25,260 nucleotides of DNA from an uncultured Sutterella sp. Its GTDB lineage: Bacteria > Pseudomonadota > Gammaproteobacteria > Burkholderiales > Burkholderiaceae_F. Shown here piece after piece: positions 1 to 7,659 of the stretch. The notes under the pieces are model-generated. The model was not told where the DNA came from and made no database searches. It was given only the letters and a program-made list of their open reading frames with translations. A program made the translations under genes and the position numbers. The stretch's first letter is position 1; every line of letters begins with the position of its first letter. The stretch is taken from assembly GCA_905192805.1 (NCBI GenBank), contig CAJJMF010000008.1, positions 1-25,260 on the forward strand, written 5' to 3'.

Positions 1-377
1 TTGAGTCCCAAGCGACTCTTCCCGGTAGCGACAGCAATTTGAACCCCGGCCGCTTTGAGCTCAGTGAGTAGCTCCCGAATCCCCTCATAGAGAAAAACGG
101 TTTTTTCATTCGGGATGTACCATTGACGATAGATTTCATTAAACCGCAAATGCTCACTCGGCGGACACTCCGGCACCGCAATGCTGAGGGCCTGACGCCA
201 ATCGAGTCCAATGGTGGATTGAGCGAGTGCCAAACTCGGGGGCGTATAGCCCATGACACGCGCGGCGTGTTGAATCCCTCGGGCAATCAACCCAGTGGTA
301 TCCATCAACGTTCCATCCCAGTCAAACACAACCAGATCATAGGCAAACTCGCCAGCGGCGGTTGGTGAGGTCGTCAT
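1..377 (-). CDS. HAD-family hydrolase, phosphoglycolate phosphatase-like (partial, C-terminus outside window)
   Basis: The first 125 codons are present, and the gene continues past base 1. The N-terminus carries the HAD motif I, FDWDGTLMDT (residues ~18-27). Its first Asp is the family's nucleophile and the second its general acid. A helical cap follows, and near the window edge the segment VAIAT-like (read here as QIAVATGKS) matches motif II with its Thr/Ser. This is the Gph/PGP-like subfamily of small-molecule phosphatases; the substrate cannot be told. The ATG at 377 lies 25 nt beyond the rluC stop, with GGAG about 12 nt upstream; an in-frame GTG sits immediately before it. It is presumably co-transcribed with rluC, an arrangement I recall from Burkholderiales. 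Motifs III and IV lie outside the window. Confidence 0.88.
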   Translation of the reverse strand, partial: MTTSPTAAGEFAYDLVVFDWDGTLMDTTGLIARGIQHAARVMGYTPPSLALAQSTIGLDWRQALSIAVPECPPSEHLRFNEIYRQWYIPNEKTVFLYEGIRELLTELKAAGVQIAVATGKSRLGL

Positions 378-402
378 CACGTTAAATCACTCCAAGATAG
401 CA

Positions 403-1440
403 TTAGGATTGAGAGGTGGGCACATTGATCGGCGCCCATCCGAGCGCCCGCAAGAGGGTCATGCAATCCTCCGGTAACGGGGCAAACACGTTGACGGGTT
501 CGTTGGTGACCGGATGAATAAAGTGCAACTCGCGGGCATGGAGGAACATTCGCTTTAACGGCGTATGCGCGAGCGCCCCCTGACGAACCGCTCGGTTAAA
601 CTCGAAATCGCCATACCGATCGTCTCCGACGAGCGGAAAGCCTTGTGAGAGTGCATGCACACGGATTTGATGCGTACGGCCCGTTTTAAGCTCCACATCT
701 AAGAGAGACACCTCACCGTAGCGGTGTAAAAGCGTAAAAATGCTGTGCGCACTCATCCCCTCAGGGTCCACTTTGACAAATCGTTCCCCATTGGCCAACA
801 CCGTTTTCGTGAGGGCTAACTTCACGTGTTGCCGATCATTGACCCAATCGCCTTTTACCAAGGTGGTGTAGTGCTTTTCAAAGCCGCCCGTTTTCATCAT
901 GTCATGCATGCGTACCAGGGCCTTACGGGTTTTGGCCACAATGAGGGCTCCCGAGGTTTCTCGGTCGAGCCGATGCGCCAATTCCAAAAAAGGTTCGTCA
1001 GGTCGACTCGCACGCAACCGCTCAATGAGTCCGTGCGTAATGCCTGAGCCCCCATGGGACGCTAGCCCCGAGGGTTTATTAATCACTAAGAGGTGGCGAT
1101 CTTCATAGAGCACGTCCAAACTGGACTCGGAAAGGGGGACGGCTGCGGGTTTACTCACTTCAGAACGCGAGCGTCGCATAGGCGGAATACGCACGATATC
1201 CCCCTCACTCAATTTGGTTTCGGCTTTGGCACGGGACTTGTTCACCCGCACCTCTCCCCCACGAATGATGCGGTAGATATGGCTTTTAGGCACACTTTTT
1301 CCCAACTTTAAGAGGAAATTATCCAAACGCTGTCCATCCGCATCGGGGCCAATTTTCACAAAAGAAACGGCGTCCTGAGGCACGAGGGCTAATTTATTTG
1401 AAGGTATAAGGGCAAAATCTTCCTTAGTGTGCTCTGTCAT
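403..1440 (-). CDS. rluC: 23S rRNA pseudouridine synthase RluC (RluA family)
   Basis: This 345-aa enzyme isomerises specific uridines of 23S rRNA (in E. coli 955, 2504 and 2580). An S4 RNA-binding domain occupies residues ~36-86 (QRLDNFLLK, IYRIIRGGEVRVNK). The catalytic domain follows, with HRLDRETSG at 156-164, where Asp159 is the expected catalytic residue, and RTHQIRVHA at 255-263. The length is somewhat above the E. coli protein because about 20 poorly conserved residues precede the S4 domain. The ATG at 1440 has only a weak Shine-Dalgarno (GAG about 14 nt upstream). A stop codon of an upstream reading frame lies 12 nt before it, so translational coupling is possible. It is divergent from rne and probably leads a two-gene unit with the HAD gene. 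The family assignment is certain; RluC rather than RluD rests on the S4 region and the rne neighbourhood. Confidence 0.95.
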   Translation of the reverse strand: MTEHTKEDFALIPSNKLALVPQDAVSFVKIGPDADGQRLDNFLLKLGKSVPKSHIYRIIRGGEVRVNKSRAKAETKLSEGDIVRIPPMRRSRSEVSKPAAVPLSESSLDVLYEDRHLLVINKPSGLASHGGSGITHGLIERLRASRPDEPFLELAHRLDRETSGALIVAKTRKALVRMHDMMKTGGFEKHYTTLVKGDWVNDRQHVKLALTKTVLANGERFVKVDPEGMSAHSIFTLLHRYGEVSLLDVELKTGRTHQIRVHALSQGFPLVGDDRYGDFEFNRAVRQGALAHTPLKRMFLHARELHFIHPVTNEPVNVFAPLPEDCMTLLRALGWAPINVPTSQS

Positions 1441-2794
1441 CGTCTATAATTCTCAACTGGGCGTCATTTTCTCCGCAAGGAGAGGGACGTTACCAAGGTA
1501 TCTCACGGTTGCGTTATCGCAGTGTCGGTGGGCTAAGGGCAAAGGGCCCTTAGTTTCAGGCACTTCATCATAGCGCATCAGAGAAATGAATAAGTTTTCA
1601 TCGCTAAAGGTTTTAGTAATAACATCTTTAGCGGTACCCCTTTTTTTCAACAAGTCTACGTTGGCTGATTGACGTCATTGATGTCAGTGAGATCCGCGCA
1701 TCACGTTGCAGTGTGAGTCACTGCGCATGAGGGCCGCACACGAGTCTGTCTTGCTGGGGTAGTACGGTGTATCAGGGCTAATTGTTCGCCCTCAATGTTT
1801 TCTTAGCGCTCGCGCAAAATGCGGGAATTTTGGGCCTCTACCCACTCGCTTTTCGACGCTAGAGCCAAGAGAAAGAAAACGGACGACGAAAAGTCGCTAC
1901 ACCCCCCACAGCTACTCGGGAACACCCGATAGGACCGCAGTGGACCGTGCACTCAACCTGACCGCGCGACGACACCGATCAGTGAATACAAGCCAAACCG
2001 TAGACACACGTTTTAGGACCATGGCAACCCTAGAACGTTTGCTTGATTGTTATTGTTTTTATTGCCTCTTGGGCTGTCAGGATTGATAAACGATCGCCCC
2101 AACTGAAAACGCTGTTTGGTCTGGTACCAACACGGTCCTTTGTGAGAAGCCGCTCCCCCACGACGAGGTGTCGTGTTGAGTTGAAGCGCCTCAGCAAAGC
2201 CCCCCGGTGCTCGGTATACCGTAAGCAGTCCTGTTTTTCTTGGGCGTTTACCAGCGTTATGGCGTTTAGGCACTCCTTATCAGCGATTAGGTTTACACCT
2301 CCGCCTCGATAAACGGGGAGTCGTTTATGCGAAGGCCAACGGAGACTGTGAGGGATTGAGCCCTGATCTTTGGATTAGGTTTGACTCTCCCCACACGTGA
2401 CTCGGGAGCGAAAGTGTGCGGTTTTATCTAACCTTTATCCGCTCGCCATCAGAGTCAACGAACACAGTGCCGCAAGGAAAAAACCGGACGGATCCCGTCC
2501 AAGAAAGCCCCTTCATGGGTTCGCTTGGATGGTGAAAGGTGTGGAAGACACGCAAAGCGCTTCGTCGTCGTACCCTTCGTACGCCCTTGGCGCCTCTCAC
2601 GCGTGATGACTTCACTTCTGGGGAGCACCCTTGTGCCTTAAGCCCCGCTTAAGGCCAGTGCTGAGGTCCCAAAAGTTTGGCGTTACGACGAGATAACGCC
2701 CACCACCGTTGCCCACAGAGTCAATACAAAACCGCCCTCCCATCAAGCACGCCCTTACCCTGCCCGCGTCAGTGGCAGTAGGAGTGCTAACAAC
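1441..2794. other. 1.35 kb non-coding region between divergent rluC and rne; probable structured rne leader
   Basis: I find no convincing gene here on either strand; the longest open frames translate to low-complexity, Arg/Ser-rich strings without family features. The stretch is rich in perfect short inverted repeats: 1533-1540/1546-1553, 1602-1609/1626-1633, 1708-1713/1719-1724, 1916-1920/1925-1929, 2159-2164/2170-2175, 2309-2315/2322-2328, 2486-2491/2495-2500, 2635-2643/2647-2655 and 2679-2684/2695-2700. In Enterobacteria and Pseudomonas, rne has a long 5' UTR whose hairpins let RNase E cleave its own mRNA, so the part nearest rne is likely an equivalent leader. A weak promoter candidate, TTGCCT-N17-GATAAA at 2062-2090, would give a leader of roughly 700 nt; I could not place the promoter with confidence. 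Confidence 0.6.
2635..2655 (+). promoter_or_regulatory. Perfect 9-bp hairpin in the rne 5' region
   Basis: GCCTTAAGC (2635-2643) pairs perfectly with GCTTAAGGC (2647-2655) across a CCC loop, about 140 nt upstream of the rne start. No T-run follows, so it is not an intrinsic terminator. A second perfect stem, GGCGTT/AACGCC, lies at 2679-2684/2695-2700 with a 10-nt loop. Together they resemble the hairpins that mediate RNase E autoregulation in E. coli, although no sequence homology to that element is evident. Confidence 0.5.
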
Positions 2795-5700
2795 ATGAAA
2801 CGCATGCTTTTTAATGCGACCCACCCCGAGGAAACTCGCGTGGGGATTGTCGACGGGCAAAAGCTCATCGACATCGATATCGAAACCGCTGGTCGCGAAG
2901 CGCGTAAATCCAATATTTACAAAGGGATTGTGACGCGTATTGAACCCAGTCTTGAAGCCTGCTTTGTGAACTATGGCGAAGAACGCCACGGTTTTCTTCC
3001 GTTTAAAGAAATCTCTCGCGCCTACTTCAAAGAAGGGGTGGATGTGCGTAACTGCACCATCCGCGAAGCCATTACGGAAGGTCAGGAACTGATTGTTCAA
3101 GTCGAAAAAGAAGAACGTGGTAACAAAGGGGCCGCCCTGACGACGTTTGTGAGCTTGGCCGGTCGCTACTTAGTCTTGATGCCGAACAATCCGCGTGGAG
3201 GTGGGGTGTCGCGTCGCATTGAAGGCGAAGAACGTCAAGAGTTGCGTGAAGCGATGGAAAAACTGGATCTCCCGCACGGCATGTCCACCATTGCTCGCAC
3301 CGCAGGGATTGGTCGCTCGACCGAAGAGTTGCAGTGGGACTTAAACTACCTCTTAAAACTTTGGACGGCGATCAGTGAAGCCGCCGAACCGCAATACGAA
3401 TTGGTTCGCGAAGAACGAGGGCACAAAACCACGGTCTCCGTGAATACTCCCACCTATCAAGGCAAGCCCTTAAAGCGCATCAATCCGGCTCCTTTCTTAA
3501 TCGTCGAAGAATCCAATTTGGTTGTGCGCGCCATTCGCGACTACTTCCAGCCTGAAATTGGGGAAATCTTAGTCGACACGGACGAAATCTACGAACAAGC
3601 CCGTCAATTCATGGCACACGTGATGCCCGATATGGTGAATCGCGTGAAGCGCTACCGTGAAGACATTCCGATTTTCACGCGTTTCCAGATTGAACACCAG
3701 ATCGAAACCGCTTACTCGCGTACGGTTCCCCTCCCCTCGGGGGGGGCCATCGTGGTGGACCACACCGAAGCGCTCGTCGCCATTGACGTCAACTCGGCTC
3801 GCGCGACCCGCGGTTCCGATATTGAAGAAACGGCCTTTAGAACCAACTGCGAAGCTGCCGACGAAGTCGCTCGTCAGATGCGCTTACGCGACTTGGGTGG
3901 GCTCATCGTGATCGACTTCATTGACATGATCGACCCGAAGAACCAACGTGCCGTTGAGCAACGTTTGAAAGACGCCCTGCACTATGACCGTGCTCGCGTT
4001 CAAGTCGCGAAGATCAGTCGCTTTGGCTTGATGGAACTCTCGCGTCAGCGATTGCGCCCGGCCTTAAGCGAAGGCAATCACATCACCTGCCCGCGCTGTA
4101 ATGGCGTCGGGGTGATTCGTGATACCGAAAGCTGCGCGTTGCAAGTCTTACGTATCCTCCAAGAAGAAGCCATGAAGGAAGGCACGGGGGCAGTGCACGC
4201 CCAAGTGCCGGTCGACGTGGCTACCTTCCTTTTGAACGAAAAACGTAACGACATCACGAAACTCGAAGCCCGTCATCGTGTGCCTGTGGTGCTCATCCCC
4301 AATATGCATCTTGAAACGCCGCACTACCATATCGAGCGCTTGCGTCAAGATGACGACCGTTTAGAAGAAACGATCGCCAGCTACAACCGTGTGGAAGACA
4401 TTGACACCACGCAGGCGGACGATCCGTATGCTCAGAAGAGTCAAGAAGATAAGCCCGCTCGTCCGAAGCAAGTGCCCGTGATCAAGAACGTGTTGCCGAG
4501 CACTCCGGCTCCGGTCCATGCTCAGACAGACGATAAGACCGAGGCCACCTCCGACAAGGCAGGTGAACGCGTTCCCTTACAGCCGGTCACCCCCAAACAG
4601 GGTATCTTCCAGCGCATTGTTCGTTTCTTCTTTGGGGAAGATACGAAGACCGAAACGCCGAGCGTCGAAGTGAGCGAAGAAGAAAAGGCACCGCGTGAAG
4701 GTCGCGACGATAAGCGTAAATCGCGTCGTCCCTCGCGTAAGAATCCGCGCAATCGCTTTGATCGCAAGGACCGTGAAGAACGCAAAGAAAAACTCGACCG
4801 TGCGGACAAACTCGAGAAGACAGAGAAGGCCGAACGTGCCGAGAAAGCGGAACGCGCCGAAAAGTCCGATCGCTTAGACGATAAAAAGCGTGGCAACGTC
4901 GAACGCCTCGATGATGCGACCCAAAATGCCAGCAGCAAGGACTTTAAGCCGCTCGACTCGGATAAGCCCTCGCGCCGTCCGCGTCGCCGTCGTAAGGGGA
5001 ACGATAATGCCGAGGGGACCAATGACGCTCAAACGAGCGTCGAAACGGTCGGGCTCGCCACCCCCGCCGAGTCCCTTGAAACGGAGAAATCCGATAGCAA
5101 GGGCACAAATGTCGCCCCAGCACCCCGCACTCTCGCTCACGAGAGCGCCCTCGAAGGCGCTGACGCTCAAACCGAAGAGGTGAGTGCTGACGAGGTGCCG
5201 GAAACGGAGACCCACGACACGCTCGATCAAGGGGATGAAAAGAACGCCCGTCGCCGTCCGCGTCGTCGCCGTCGTCGCTCCAACAAAGGGAATGTCGAAG
5301 CGGAAACGCTCGATAATACGCAAGCAGAGAGCATCGCCGCGACCGATGTCGTGACCGAAGCACGCCACGAAGAGAACCTCACCGAGGCTAGCGTCGTCAC
5401 GCCGGCCCTGCCTGTGAGCAAACCCGCGCCATTGGCTCAAGCGCCCATCGTGACGGCCACGTCGGAGGTCACGCCGAAGGCTGAACCCGTGGTTGCCGCG
5501 CAACCCTCTGCCGTTAGTGAAACGAGCGAATTGGTTCAGATCGAAACCAAGGCGCCGTGCGCCAACTTGAAGGAAGTCTATCGCGCCCCAGACAATCTTG
5601 GGCGTACGGTGGATACCGACACTACGGTTCAGGAAACCGAAGCGCTCGTACAGATCGAAACGAAGAAGGCACATCGTCGTCCGAAACACCATCAGCGTCA

Positions 5701-6445
5701 AAACAAAGAGGCGTTGCCGGAAACGATGAAACGCGAACTCAATAGTCCGGAACATCTCGCTGCCGTCACGCAGCAGATGAGCGAGATCTTTGAAAAGGTC
5801 TCGCAACCGGTGCGTCAGCCGCAAGCCTGGGTGAACCCCTCGGTGCAAGCCACGAAGAAACCGTTGGCACAAATCGTCGAAGGCCTCACCATGACCGAGA
5901 CGATTGCGAAGGCAACTCCGTTTGCGGTGGGCGAAGCCAATGTGCTTCCGACGCATCAACCCAAAGAAACCCCGGCCGTTGAACCGGTGAAGTTCCCGGA
6001 AGAGTTGCAAGCGTTCGAACCGACCGTCAACGAAGCGCCCGTGGAGCCTCGCGTTGAAACCACGCCCGTAGCCGAGGATACGGTGGAGGTCGTGACAACG
6101 TCTGATGCCCCCGTGGTCCACGATAGCATCGTGAACCTCTCGCAAGCGGATACGTTACCGGCCATCGCCGAAGGGCTCGAAGCTAACCTCACTCAAGCGG
6201 GACTCATTCAGGTCCACACGGATCCGACGAAGGTAGAACCCTATAACTACCAATCGCCTCGGTATCCCGGGCGCCCTGCCACGGTCATCACTGTGACAGA
6301 GGACGGCCCTCTGGAGCAAGTCCATACGCGTCCCGAGCTGATTCAGCCCGTGGTGTATGAAGCAGTGAAATATCCTGGGCGCCCCTATGTCGCGCCTACC
6401 TTTGAAGAGGAAGGACCGCTTGAACAGGTACACACCCGTGCCTAA
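2795..6445 (+). CDS. rne: Ribonuclease E
   Basis: This is the endoribonuclease that starts mRNA decay and matures rRNA and tRNA, and the scaffold of the degradosome at the inner membrane. The catalytic half spans ~1-510: an S1 domain from ~39 (IYKGIVTRIEPSLEA), a 5'-sensor segment with ARTAGIGRS (167-174), a DNase I-like part with Asp331 (AIDVNS) and Asp374 (IVIDFIDM) as the Mg ligands, and the Zn-link cysteines Cys432/Cys435 (CPRCNG). Compared with E. coli there is an insertion of ~30 residues at 199-230. The C-terminal half is disordered: a charged coiled-coil-like stretch at 655-700, Arg-rich patches at 727-733 and 819-828 that probably bind RNA, two LVQIETK motifs, and an exact 36-residue tandem repeat at the end. 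The SD AGGAG (2780-2784) lies 10 nt before the ATG. At 1,216 aa it is longer than the E. coli enzyme (1,061). Confidence 0.98.
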   Translation: MKRMLFNATHPEETRVGIVDGQKLIDIDIETAGREARKSNIYKGIVTRIEPSLEACFVNYGEERHGFLPFKEISRAYFKEGVDVRNCTIREAITEGQELIVQVEKEERGNKGAALTTFVSLAGRYLVLMPNNPRGGGVSRRIEGEERQELREAMEKLDLPHGMSTIARTAGIGRSTEELQWDLNYLLKLWTAISEAAEPQYELVREERGHKTTVSVNTPTYQGKPLKRINPAPFLIVEESNLVVRAIRDYFQPEIGEILVDTDEIYEQARQFMAHVMPDMVNRVKRYREDIPIFTRFQIEHQIETAYSRTVPLPSGGAIVVDHTEALVAIDVNSARATRGSDIEETAFRTNCEAADEVARQMRLRDLGGLIVIDFIDMIDPKNQRAVEQRLKDALHYDRARVQVAKISRFGLMELSRQRLRPALSEGNHITCPRCNGVGVIRDTESCALQVLRILQEEAMKEGTGAVHAQVPVDVATFLLNEKRNDITKLEARHRVPVVLIPNMHLETPHYHIERLRQDDDRLEETIASYNRVEDIDTTQADDPYAQKSQEDKPARPKQVPVIKNVLPSTPAPVHAQTDDKTEATSDKAGERVPLQPVTPKQGIFQRIVRFFFGEDTKTETPSVEVSEEEKAPREGRDDKRKSRRPSRKNPRNRFDRKDREERKEKLDRADKLEKTEKAERAEKAERAEKSDRLDDKKRGNVERLDDATQNASSKDFKPLDSDKPSRRPRRRRKGNDNAEGTNDAQTSVETVGLATPAESLETEKSDSKGTNVAPAPRTLAHESALEGADAQTEEVSADEVPETETHDTLDQGDEKNARRRPRRRRRRSNKGNVEAETLDNTQAESIAATDVVTEARHEENLTEASVVTPALPVSKPAPLAQAPIVTATSEVTPKAEPVVAAQPSAVSETSELVQIETKAPCANLKEVYRAPDNLGRTVDTDTTVQETEALVQIETKKAHRRPKHHQRQNKEALPETMKRELNSPEHLAAVTQQMSEIFEKVSQPVRQPQAWVNPSVQATKKPLAQIVEGLTMTETIAKATPFAVGEANVLPTHQPKETPAVEPVKFPEELQAFEPTVNEAPVEPRVETTPVAEDTVEVVTTSDAPVVHDSIVNLSQADTLPAIAEGLEANLTQAGLIQVHTDPTKVEPYNYQSPRYPGRPATVITVTEDGPLEQVHTRPELIQPVVYEAVKYPGRPYVAPTFEEEGPLEQVHTRA
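6203..6442 (+). repeat. 36-residue tandem repeat at the RNase E C-terminus (2 full copies plus a partial third)
   Basis: Residues 1137-1172, 1173-1208 and 1209-1216 share one register: LIQVHTD, LEQVHTR and LEQVHTR begin each unit, and YPGRP recurs at the same offset (1157 and 1193). The spacing is exactly 36 residues (108 bp) twice. The copies differ in between, so only the anchor motifs appear conserved. Two similar LVQIETK motifs occur earlier, at 913 and 951. I infer short linear binding motifs. Confidence 0.85.
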
Positions 6446-6471
6446 CTAAGCGGACTCATTGGATGACCTTG

Positions 6472-6504
6472 AGGTCGGTTAGCCCCCAGGCTAACCGACC
6501 TTTT
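6472..6504 (+). terminator. Rho-independent terminator after rne
   Basis: A perfect 13-bp stem (6472-6484 with 6489-6501) closes a CCCA loop and runs into TTTT. It lies 26 nt after the rne stop codon and 22 nt before the gluQ start. gluQ therefore needs read-through or its own promoter, and there is little room for the latter. Confidence 0.93.
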
Positions 6505-6526
6505 CTCTAAACAACGAGCTCAACGC

Positions 6527-7399
6527 ATGACGCAATCCCTTTCTTATCGTGGTCGCTTCGCTCCCTCTCCTACGGGAGCCCTTCATCGCGGTTCCCTAGT
6601 CGCCGCGATGGCCAGTTATTTGGATGCCCGCGCCCATCAGGGCACCTGGCTGATTCGCATCGAGGATATCGATCCTCCCCGCGACCTACCTTGGGCTGGT
6701 GAGCATATCCTGACGACACTCGGTGCCTTGGGGCTCGAGAGTGATGAACCCGTCCTCTGGCAACATGACCAATACGCGCACTACGAGGCAGCCCTCGCCA
6801 CGCTTCTCACGACCCATCATGCCTACGGCTGCGCCTGTAGTCGAAGTGAAGTGGCGCAACGCGCTCAAGCCCTTGGCCTTGCTGCGAATGTCTATCCGGG
6901 CACCTGTCGTAACGGGACGGGCGGACGCGCCATTCGTGCCATTCGTTTTCGTACCCATAACCAGCCCGTTCACTGGGTGGATCGTTACTATGGGCCTCAA
7001 ACACAATGCGTTGAAACGGAGGTGGGGGACTTTGTCCTCAAACGGGCCGATGGTCTGTGGGCGTACCAACTGGCCGTAGTCGTCGATGACCATTTCCAAG
7101 GGGTCACCCATATCGTGCGAGGCGCCGATCTGCTGGACAACACTGCTCGCCAACTCCTTCTGATGGATGCCTTGGGTTACGCTCACCCTGAGTACTTTCA
7201 CCTCCCCTTGGTACTCAACGCGGATGGGCAAAAACTCTCCAAGCAAGCAGGAGCTCGTCCATTGAACCCCGACGATTTGAAGGGAGAGCGGGAAGCAGCT
7301 TGGCAACATTTGGGCTTTACACGGTTAGGGGCCGATACCACCGCGGCGTTCTGGCGCCTTGCGACGGAGCTCTGGCGAGAACGATTTGTCGCCAAATAG
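6527..7399 (+). CDS. gluQ: Glutamyl-Q tRNA(Asp) synthetase
   Basis: GluQ (YadB) is a shortened glutamyl-tRNA synthetase paralogue that activates glutamate without tRNA and attaches it to the queuosine at position 34 of tRNA-Asp. At 290 aa it has only the catalytic half and no anticodon-binding domain, as expected for the family. The class I signature is FAPSPTGALHRGSL (11-24), and the KMSKS equivalent is KLSKQ (236-240). The zinc site reads Cys102, Cys104, Tyr123 and Cys127, the family's C-x-C...Y-x3-C pattern. The Shine-Dalgarno is weak (GAG about 10 nt before the ATG). The gene begins right after the rne terminator on the same strand, so it may depend on rne read-through. Confidence 0.95.
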   Translation: MTQSLSYRGRFAPSPTGALHRGSLVAAMASYLDARAHQGTWLIRIEDIDPPRDLPWAGEHILTTLGALGLESDEPVLWQHDQYAHYEAALATLLTTHHAYGCACSRSEVAQRAQALGLAANVYPGTCRNGTGGRAIRAIRFRTHNQPVHWVDRYYGPQTQCVETEVGDFVLKRADGLWAYQLAVVVDDHFQGVTHIVRGADLLDNTARQLLLMDALGYAHPEYFHLPLVLNADGQKLSKQAGARPLNPDDLKGEREAAWQHLGFTRLGADTTAAFWRLATELWRERFVAK

Positions 7400-7489
7400 C
7401 CACATTTGACGTCTTTTTGACAAATGTTACAACACGCAAGGCATTTGCAAACAAATTAATCCTCGCTAGGTTTCTTAACGAGCAGGCTC

Positions 7490-7495
7490 TATAAT
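7490..7495 (+). promoter_or_regulatory. Candidate -10 element for rclA
   Basis: TATAAT is exact here, about 165 nt upstream of the rclA start codon. No acceptable -35 hexamer sits 16-18 bp upstream and there is no extended -10 TG. If the promoter is real, it probably needs an activator. The leader it would make holds a hairpin, GTCAGGTG against CACCcTGAC with one bulged C, at 7509-7530. Confidence 0.4.
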
Positions 7496-7644
7496 TTCCT
7501 TAAATTTTGTCAGGTGTTTGTCACCCTGACTGACCCAACGTCCGACCTCGATAGTCTTTTCTGAACCGTTTTTCAGTCTCCTGTAGTCCAGAACCCCCTA
7601 TTTCTGCACTACCTCAAACACCCGACGCGATCAAATTATTTCTT

Positions 7645-7650
7645 TTGGAG
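7645..7650 (+). promoter_or_regulatory. Ribosome binding site deciding the rclA start
   Basis: TTGGAG lies 9 nt before the ATG at 7660. The frame is open further upstream, to a TTG at 7645, but that triplet is itself part of this binding site. The ATG at 7660 also gives an N-terminus that aligns directly with E. coli RclA. Confidence 0.75.
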
Positions 7651-7659
7651 CACTCTCTT

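Noticed and set aside
1453..1653. 66-codon open frame on the minus strand just upstream of rluC, ending 12 nt before its ATG
   Set aside because: It starts only at TTG codons without a Shine-Dalgarno, its product resembles nothing, and it spans two perfect hairpins. A 4-codon ORF at its end (ATG at 1467, preceded by GGAG) might affect rluC translation, but this is too little to call.
1669..1695. TGACGTCA palindrome and a neighbouring TGATGTCA copy
   Set aside because: It could be an operator, but a single 8-bp palindrome with one near copy is expected by chance in a region of this size, and no regulator can be named.
2013..2312. Overlapping 86- and 89-codon open frames in the rne leader region
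   Set aside because: Both translate to Arg/Ser/Pro-rich strings without domain features and cover several hairpins; they look like chance frames in non-coding DNA.
4874..6145. 423-codon open frame antisense to the RNase E tail
   Set aside because: It is His/Arg/Gly/Phe-rich, mirrors the codon pattern of the low-complexity rne region, and has no start signal; it is a shadow of rne.
7417..7445. Exact TTGACA at 7417-7422 after gluQ as a -35 for rclA
   Set aside because: No -10-like hexamer is found 16-18 bp downstream, and it is too far from the TATAAT at 7490 to pair with it.
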